IMG/VR virus record: IMGVR_UViG_3300024336_000001
Coordinates: 24,850-88,849 of that record
Reading direction: 5' to 3' (one strand)
DNA from: a virus
Length of the DNA: 64,000 nucleotides
In this document: positions 59,082 through 64,000 of the stretch, in pieces
How positions within the stretch are numbered: the first letter of the stretch is position 1
Layout of the letters: each line of letters starts with the position of its first letter
Notes under the pieces: model-generated
Told to the model about the DNA's origin: nothing
Database searches by the model: none
What the model saw: the letters and a program-made list of their open reading frames with translations, nothing else
Position numbers and translations under genes: made by a program

Positions 59082-59534
59082 TTATGGCGTAACTACGGCA
59101 GTTCGTAGAACTTCGATTCGATAATCACCTGTAACACCATTAAAATCTTTTTCTAGTAAACGACCGATAACCTTATCGCCCGCTATAGCTACACGCCATT
59201 TGCCAGCGTTAATGCCTAGATCAGCATTAATCGCAGCAGCAGCAAGACCAGCATCAGCTTGACCAGTAACGATCTCACCTTCTCCGCTTCTTACTGTGAC
59301 ACGCTGTCCAATAGGAACTTCGTCAACAGGAATTCCCGCATTTTGTATCTCAAAAGCCGGTCCTGTAACTGTTACCTCTTGAAGCAAAAAACCAATGGTT
59401 CCATTACCACCAGCTTCAATAATTGTTGGATCAGCAGCTTTTTCTTGAACCGCCAATCCCTTTTCTAACGCAGCGTCAGTGTTGTAACTTCTCGCTTCTG
59501 TTAGTCCTCTCAATACTCTTAATTTAGTTGTCAT
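59082..59534 (-). CDS. Capsid decoration-like protein, 150 aa
   Basis: GAGGTG precedes the ATG. Beta-rich with many Gly, Ala, Val (GNGTIGFLLQEVTVTGPAF, IPVDEVPIGQRVTVRSGEGE, KVIGRLLEKD). This is the pattern of DUF2190-type or lambda gpD-like head stabilising proteins placed just before the capsid gene. Confidence 0.68.
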   Translation of the reverse strand: MTTKLRVLRGLTEARSYNTDAALEKGLAVQEKAADPTIIEAGGNGTIGFLLQEVTVTGPAFEIQNAGIPVDEVPIGQRVTVRSGEGEIVTGQADAGLAAAAINADLGINAGKWRVAIAGDKVIGRLLEKDFNGVTGDYRIEVLRTAVVTP

Positions 59535-59563
59535 TTAAAACACCTCCTCGTGTTATGTATTAA

Positions 59564-60169
59564 TTACTTAAACATTGATGCTAATACGGGCTTTTCTGTG
59601 CCTTCTGTATCGGTTGCGCCATTTGTGTTTAAAGTGGAGCCAATAGAGGCTGTTTCATTGCCTTTGTTGTCTTTTGTTTTATCTGTCTTATCGTCTTTTT
59701 TATCTTTAGAAGAAAGGCTTGCAACCTCTTTTAATTCTTCTAAATAAGAGGCAAACTCTTTGTTGCCTTCATCATCAAAAGAAAAAGTTTTAATCTTTTC
59801 TTTTCGTGAATCAGTCAAAGGTATCTTTGCGTCTGCAACTTGCTTTTCTCTGTCTACTACTGATGATTGCTCTGTTTCCCAGGCTTTTCTTGCCTTTGGC
59901 ACTTCCGATGCAATAGCCGTATCCACAGCCGTTTTGATAGCTGACTCGTGATCGGCTTTCTTAACAAATCCTTCACCAAACTTTTTCTCCGCTTCTGATG
60001 CGATTTCCTGAACTTTCGATTGAAGTTCGGCTTTAATGCCTTCGATAACGTTCTTAGCCTTTGAAGCTTCCAGGCCAGATGCCTCAATAACGCTTTGCAA
60101 TGCTGGAGAAAGGCTGGCTAATTGTGCCTTGAACTCCTCCATCAATTTCTTTTTTTGTTCTTCTGTCAT
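59564..60169 (-). CDS. Nested scaffold protein from internal start, 201 aa
   Basis: Within the protease-scaffold gene, GGAGGTGA (60184-60177) lies seven bases upstream of an in-frame ATG at 60169 (MTEEQKKKLMEEF). This predicts a free scaffold that shares the fusion's C-terminus, as with lambda Nu3 inside gene C. It is acidic and coiled-coil-like. Confidence 0.68.
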   Translation of the reverse strand: MTEEQKKKLMEEFKAQLASLSPALQSVIEASGLEASKAKNVIEGIKAELQSKVQEIASEAEKKFGEGFVKKADHESAIKTAVDTAIASEVPKARKAWETEQSSVVDREKQVADAKIPLTDSRKEKIKTFSFDDEGNKEFASYLEELKEVASLSSKDKKDDKTDKTKDNKGNETASIGSTLNTNGATDTEGTEKPVLASMFK

Positions 60170-60988
60170 TTCAGAATCACCTCCATTAATATTTGATTTT
60201 TCTTTGTCTTGGTCATTAACTGACGCTTTTTCTTTTTTTGGCTCCTTCTCTGCTGTTGAAAGAAATACAAATTTCTTTTTCTCAATAGATGCTGTCTCAA
60301 GTTCAATCTCTGGGTTTCGTCTGTCTGCGGGCGTTAAAGTTAGTCCCGCACCCCAATAATCAACAAAACCGTCACGTCCTCCCAACACGTAAACAACTCT
60401 TTCTCCATCTAAGGATCCGGTACTAGATGGGCCGATTTTTTCTATCAATTCTTCGGATGCTTCCGATATTGGAATGAACCTATCTCCCAGCAATATTTCA
60501 TCTTCTGAACGATTGCTGATTTCAAAAGATGCCTTCCAGCTCGCAAAGCCGGTCTGTACATCTTCGATGATCTTTCTTGCTTGATCGATCCGGTTCCATA
60601 AAACAGCCCAAACGACCGTAGGCACGGCCTTATCTGGTATGATTGGATTTCCAGGGATATCTTCTATTTGTGCTCCGACCATAACCCCCAAAATAAGATC
60701 TTCGTCCGAAAATCCGGGGTTTGAGGACATCAAATGCTCCATGTTCAATGGGTTCAGCTTAACGCTTGATATGGAATTTTTTTGGGTTCTATAAGTGACT
60801 GCTCTACCTTTAGCATTAACCGCCGGAAGCGTGTGTACTAAGGTAAATTTGGCTATGGTTTGGTTCTCGTTTGGCTCAATATTAAAAGGTAGAGCCGGTA
60901 AACTGGCTATTTCTTTTGGCTGATATAATCTAAGTTTTTCTACTTTCCAATCAAGCGTGATTGTGTCTTGCTTGAGTTTAGTAGGAAT
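59564..60988 (-). CDS. Prohead protease-scaffold fusion, AUU start
   Basis: About 474 aa if started at ATT (60988), which lies nine bases after a perfect GGGAGGTGA. A later TTG (60748) has no good site and would cut off a strongly coding stretch (FTLVHTLPAVNAKGRAVTYR). Residues about 30-260 look like a capsid maturation protease: His85 in NMEHLM and Ser150 or Ser154 in TGFASWKASFEI are likely catalytic residues. Residues about 260-470 are helical, charged and scaffold-like (ALQSVIEASGLEASKAKNVI). Protease-scaffold fusions upstream of the capsid gene are common in phages. Confidence 0.75.
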   Translation of the reverse strand: MPTKLKQDTITLDWKVEKLRLYQPKEIASLPALPFNIEPNENQTIAKFTLVHTLPAVNAKGRAVTYRTQKNSISSVKLNPLNMEHLMSSNPGFSDEDLILGVMVGAQIEDIPGNPIIPDKAVPTVVWAVLWNRIDQARKIIEDVQTGFASWKASFEISNRSEDEILLGDRFIPISEASEELIEKIGPSSTGSLDGERVVYVLGGRDGFVDYWGAGLTLTPADRRNPEIELETASIEKKKFVFLSTAEKEPKKEKASVNDQDKEKSNINGGDSEMTEEQKKKLMEEFKAQLASLSPALQSVIEASGLEASKAKNVIEGIKAELQSKVQEIASEAEKKFGEGFVKKADHESAIKTAVDTAIASEVPKARKAWETEQSSVVDREKQVADAKIPLTDSRKEKIKTFSFDDEGNKEFASYLEELKEVASLSSKDKKDDKTDKTKDNKGNETASIGSTLNTNGATDTEGTEKPVLASMFK

Positions 60989-61094
60989 GTTAATTCACCT
61001 CCCTCTCTGCCATAATAAATATCTTTTTTCAGCATATTTAAAACTATAGCAACTTAGGGAAAGGAAAATAATTTAGTTTTTGGTATAGGATAAT

Positions 61095-61784
61095 TTATAT
61101 GGTATTTGCTCTGTATACTTCGAAATTCACAACCGCTTTAAAGCTTTTTGCTGCCTCTTGATCGGACTTAGCCCCATCTGAGTTGCCGATTGTAATTTTT
61201 ATTTTTGCCAGATTCGGAAACGTCCCTCTGCCCTCTGTGTTTAATGGAATAGGAACCGTTCCCAACAGATTATAATATTTTGAGTATCTTCCAATCACAG
61301 CATCTTGACTATCAAGGTATTCAATATGTGCGTAAGCACCTATTGGTGCTTCTGTACAAATAATAAAAACGTCCTTTATATCAACCGATTCATTAAAAGA
61401 TATTTCTTTATCCTTGGTTGGATCTGATGCCGTCATATTAAAAAGTAACCTAACCCCTTCACCAATACCGTTTTCAGAATGATCTCCCGCCCCTGAAAAA
61501 TAAGTTTCGCTCCCATCTTTTCGTGTAGACGAATAAACCATTTGCCTTGAATCATCTGACCTGTGCTCCAGGGCTGGTTTGTTTATATCTATATCAGATT
61601 TAAAGTTGTCATAAAAATCTTTGCAATCCGTTCCTTCTGTTGCATATTCAGACTTCAAAAAGCTTGTAAACCAGCTTCGAATACCATCTATTTTATATGG
61701 CTCGTATTCTTTGCCGTCTTCGTTGTAATCTAAAACACCTGGCTTTTCTTTTAAATCGATCCATTCAACCCATTTTGCTTTCAT
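61095..61784 (-). CDS. Hypothetical structural protein, 229 aa
   Basis: The ATG overlaps the previous stop (TAATG). Mixed sequence with a C-terminal beta domain (KDVFIICTEAPIGAYAHIEY, FPNLAKIKITIGNS, VVNFEVYRANTI). Last gene before a 106-base gap (60989-61094) that holds the protease ribosome site and otherwise only AT-rich sequence. Possibly a virion surface protein. Confidence 0.62.
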   Translation of the reverse strand: MKAKWVEWIDLKEKPGVLDYNEDGKEYEPYKIDGIRSWFTSFLKSEYATEGTDCKDFYDNFKSDIDINKPALEHRSDDSRQMVYSSTRKDGSETYFSGAGDHSENGIGEGVRLLFNMTASDPTKDKEISFNESVDIKDVFIICTEAPIGAYAHIEYLDSQDAVIGRYSKYYNLLGTVPIPLNTEGRGTFPNLAKIKITIGNSDGAKSDQEAAKSFKAVVNFEVYRANTI

Positions 61785-62401
61785 TAGCCTTCCTCTCTCG
61801 ACACATAACGCTCTTCTCGCAACATAATTAAACTAGCCAATATTTTTTTTGATTTTGATTCGTTGTTATATGCCTTTACAACTAGGCTGCTACAAAAGTC
61901 AGCAGGCGTTAAAAAAGCATTTATAAATTGCTTTTTATCTGCGCCAACTCCAATAAAAAAACCATTCTCTTCATGCCTCTCTTTTAATTTATATTCGTCC
62001 TTTAAATCTTTAAGGTTCAGCTTATACACCTGGATTTCGTCTACTACCAGCTCTATATCAAATGTATCCTTTTCAACCCTAACCATAATAAACTCAACTT
62101 GCCCCGGAGAAATACCAAACTCGCCAGTGTCCAATATGGTATAAGAACCACCATTGCCAGTAACGAGTCTGTCCGTCTTGTCAGCAAAAACCCTCGGTCC
62201 AAATCTGGGCATATCCGTAATAACAGTATCCCCAACAACATCTACCTTTAACCGCTGATTTTTTAATTCGAAAGGAAGGAAGATCCCGCTCGTCTCATCT
62301 TTAGCAAAGTTAGCCGCCATCGTTGGAAGATAACCGCTAATATTATCTAAATTAGCCGGGATATTTTCTTCTCCCACAACTTGAGCAACAACAAATGGCA
62401 T
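61784..62401 (-). CDS. Hypothetical structural protein, 205 aa
   Basis: Begins MPFVVAQVVGEENIPANLDN and is beta-rich (RLKVDVVGDTVITDMPRFGP, QVEFIMVRVEKDTFDIELVV). Coupled to both neighbours by overlapping start/stop. No family recognised; packaged with other unknown genes between the right edge and the protease gene. Confidence 0.62.
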   Translation of the reverse strand: MPFVVAQVVGEENIPANLDNISGYLPTMAANFAKDETSGIFLPFELKNQRLKVDVVGDTVITDMPRFGPRVFADKTDRLVTGNGGSYTILDTGEFGISPGQVEFIMVRVEKDTFDIELVVDEIQVYKLNLKDLKDEYKLKERHEENGFFIGVGADKKQFINAFLTPADFCSSLVVKAYNNESKSKKILASLIMLREERYVSREEG

Positions 62402-62725
62402 TTAAGTCACCGCCCTTGCAATATTTTGTACCCGGCTTCCCTGATAAGTTAATGTGTCCGTAACTGTTTTTGTCATAGTGTTGTCATCCGGGTTATGTAT
62501 TACCGTAGATATTTGGGATACTTTTCCTTGGCTATAGGTCATTGCCTGGCTATACAAAGTTACCGCCTTAGATGAGTCCTTATACCCAACCAAGCTTGTA
62601 AGCTTCGAGCCAGAGTAAACCATCTCCTCATAGACATCCTGATCCGTCACTCCCAAATTTGTTTCAAAGTTCGTTGAGAACTCTTTTTTTGATTGATCGG
62701 ATTGTAGTTTGGTTTTAAAGGTCAT
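62402..62725 (-). CDS. Hypothetical structural protein, 107 aa
   Basis: A Ser/Thr-rich beta protein with several near-parallel strands (EMVYSGSKLTSLVGYKDSSK, QAMTYSQGKVSQISTVIHNP, DTLTYQGSRVQNIARAV). The repeated T/S-Y-S/Q-G-S/K-K/R-V-x-x-I/L pattern suggests a small beta-repeat or fibre segment. Confidence 0.6.
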   Translation of the reverse strand: MTFKTKLQSDQSKKEFSTNFETNLGVTDQDVYEEMVYSGSKLTSLVGYKDSSKAVTLYSQAMTYSQGKVSQISTVIHNPDDNTMTKTVTDTLTYQGSRVQNIARAVT

Positions 62726-63072
62726 TATTTAGCCTTTTTTTTGCCTTTTTTCTTAGACTCTTCCTCAATAGGTGGTGTAATTTTTTCAATTATAGAAACG
62801 CCCTTTTTCTTTTTAACTTTAGGTTTTTGGTAATCCTCTTCAGCTTCTTGTAGTTCTTGTTTTCTCAACACAGCATCTTTTTCCAACATTGTGATGCTCT
62901 GGATATAGCGATCACTGTCATAATCGATTGCTCTTAAAATATCGTTTATCTCCCCTATCTGTCCCTGTAAACGATGGATCTCGTCTTGATGTTTCAGCCT
63001 TCGTTTATGAAGCCTTTGCCTAAAGGCGGTCATATACTCTGGCGATCTTGGGTCTAAAATTTGTTCTGTCAT
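62725..63072 (-). CDS. Coiled-coil protein, 115 aa
   Basis: The ATG at 63072 follows AAGGAG and is preferred to 63090. The middle is a long coiled coil (FRQRLHKRRLKHQDEIHRLQ, then GEINDILRAIDYDSDRYI) and the end is Lys-rich and disordered. May bind DNA or bridge virion parts. No family. Confidence 0.62.
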   Translation of the reverse strand: MTEQILDPRSPEYMTAFRQRLHKRRLKHQDEIHRLQGQIGEINDILRAIDYDSDRYIQSITMLEKDAVLRKQELQEAEEDYQKPKVKKKKGVSIIEKITPPIEEESKKKGKKKAK

Positions 63073-63091
63073 TATTTTTCTCCTTCTCAAA

Positions 63092-63112
63092 GTGGCCGGT
63101 TTTCCCGGCCAC
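63092..63112. terminator. Strong 8-bp hairpin between late genes
   Basis: GTGGCCGG, 5-base loop, CCGGCCAC. It lies between the end of the right-edge gene and the next leftward gene. There is no clear T-run on the minus side (TTTGAG follows), so it may be an mRNA-stabilising or partial-termination hairpin rather than a full terminator. Confidence 0.5.
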
Positions 63113-63123
63113 CTTCATTGTTC

Positions 63124-64000
63124 TTACGCTTTTCTAATTATGTATGTCAAAATAGCTGGTCTTGCTGCACTAGCTGTAACGTTTCCACGAAATGTTACTT
63201 GGGTTGTACTTGTTTCCTCGTAATCAACCTCATCTGTTGCTGTGTCTGGAGACAATAGCTGCCCATTCAAATACACATCCATATGCAAACCATTGTCGGC
63301 TGAATCTGGGGTGTATGTTTTTGAGCTAGGTAAAGTATGGGCTGTATTCTTTGGAATCAAAGAAGTAACCAACTCAACAATCTTCTCAACGTCTGTGTCA
63401 GACAGTTTTTCTGCTAAGTCTTCCAATGAATCCGTAATAGTATCTCCGTCATTAATGATGTTGTTTGCCAAGGTAGAATACTGCCGTGACCCAACTGCAT
63501 CATTTATGTCATTGATAGCTGTCTCAAGATTGTCTGGATCTGCATCAAGTGGATATGTTGCAGATGTGTTGGTCCAAGTTGGCCTTGTTTCCCCGTCTGA
63601 CCCGCCAGTAAATGATTGAAGATCATCGATGTCTTGCCCAACTTCAGCATCTTCATTTAGCCCTAGAATACGCTTCCTTCTGTTTACGTCTTCCGGTAAA
63701 TCGGTCAACGTGTAACGCTCGGCATAAACAACGTTGATTGTTGTAGGATCATCTGCTGTCCAAGCATACGGCGTTGCTGAAGCATCGTTTGTTCCGGTGA
63801 AAAACTTGATTTTGATGTTGGTTCCTTCTACGCCTTTAAAAATTCGGCCAAAAACAACAGCTCCATCGCCTCCCGCTTTTAGGACACTTCCGGTTTCTGG
63901 ATCTTTTAACTCAACTATGGTCGCCAAGTAATTTGTCTCGTCCAACTCTCCAGAGTCCGCCACAGGGACACCGGTTTTATCTATCGCATCTGCATATTGA
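63124..64000 (-). CDS. Fibre-like structural protein, partial (runs off right edge)
   Basis: The frame stays open to the window edge, so the GTG at 63963 need not be the start; the true start lies outside. The C-terminal 90 residues (HMDVYLNGQLLSP, then VDYEETSTTQVTF, then ILTYIIRK) are a beta module typical of phage fibre or head-fibre proteins. The rest is Asp/Thr-rich. Role probably virion surface. Confidence 0.65.
   Translation of the reverse strand, partial: QYADAIDKTGVPVADSGELDETNYLATIVELKDPETGSVLKAGGDGAVVFGRIFKGVEGTNIKIKFFTGTNDASATPYAWTADDPTTINVVYAERYTLTDLPEDVNRRKRILGLNEDAEVGQDIDDLQSFTGGSDGETRPTWTNTSATYPLDADPDNLETAINDINDAVGSRQYSTLANNIINDGDTITDSLEDLAEKLSDTDVEKIVELVTSLIPKNTAHTLPSSKTYTPDSADNGLHMDVYLNGQLLSPDTATDEVDYEETSTTQVTFRGNVTASAARPAILTYIIRKA

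Overview
The window is about 64 kb of an AT-rich, temperate, tailed (siphovirus-type) phage or prophage. Evidence for this is a tyrosine integrase, several XRE-type repressors with an operator cluster, a phage replication module, and a long leftward late operon that encodes capsid, tail tape measure, tail hub, fibres and lysis-like proteins. Stop codons fit code 11. Signal peptides and a beta-rich exported protein ending in Phe point to a Gram-negative host, which I cannot name; the style of the genes suggests an uncultivated environmental lineage. No host genes, rRNA or tRNA genes are visible. Terminase and portal are not seen and probably lie beyond the right edge, where a leftward gene runs off the window.

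Layout. 1-2.8 kb: ten very small rightward accessory genes. 2.7-3.7 kb: lysogeny control, with two leftward XRE regulators separated by a cluster of five operator-like 17-mers. 3.8-5.0 kb: small rightward genes. 5.1-11.1 kb: a signalling island with an alpha-oxoamine synthase (CqsA/LqsA/BioF/SPT superfamily), a multi-pass sensor histidine kinase with a duplicated membrane domain directly behind it, and a convergent leftward operon of membrane protein, single-domain response regulator and small protein. 11.2-13.8 kb: HU-like protein, XRE regulator, integrase and a secreted Tyr-rich protein. 13.9-26.6 kb: rightward replication/recombination module (SNF2 helicase, CHC2-Toprim primase fused to an MCM-like AAA+ domain, RecU-like nuclease, Pif1-like helicase, methyltransferase-like protein). 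26.6-64 kb: leftward late operon, with lysis-like genes and two giant fibre proteins at the distal end and tail and head genes towards the right edge. One rightward gene (47.4 kb) interrupts it.

The most striking feature is the signalling island. A synthase of the family that makes alpha-hydroxyketone autoinducers sits two bases upstream of a membrane histidine kinase, and a receiver-domain protein lies convergent to it. This is the gene content of a Legionella Lqs or Vibrio Cqs quorum-sensing circuit, here on a temperate phage between the repressor region and the integrase. A palindromic motif, TTTGATNNNYCAAA, recurs in four intergenic regions: ahead of a small-gene pair, between the response-regulator operon and the HU-like operon, ahead of the helicase operon, and ahead of the primase operon. 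It may define a phage regulon that links signalling, replication and the lysis-lysogeny decision. That link is inference.

Other points recovered by reading the sequence: a probable -1 programmed frameshift in the tail-assembly chaperone gene, with an A_AAG slip site and a perfect 7-bp hairpin; a capsid protease-scaffold gene that appears to start at an AUU codon behind a strong ribosome site and to carry an internal start for a free scaffold; and a primase-MCM fusion.
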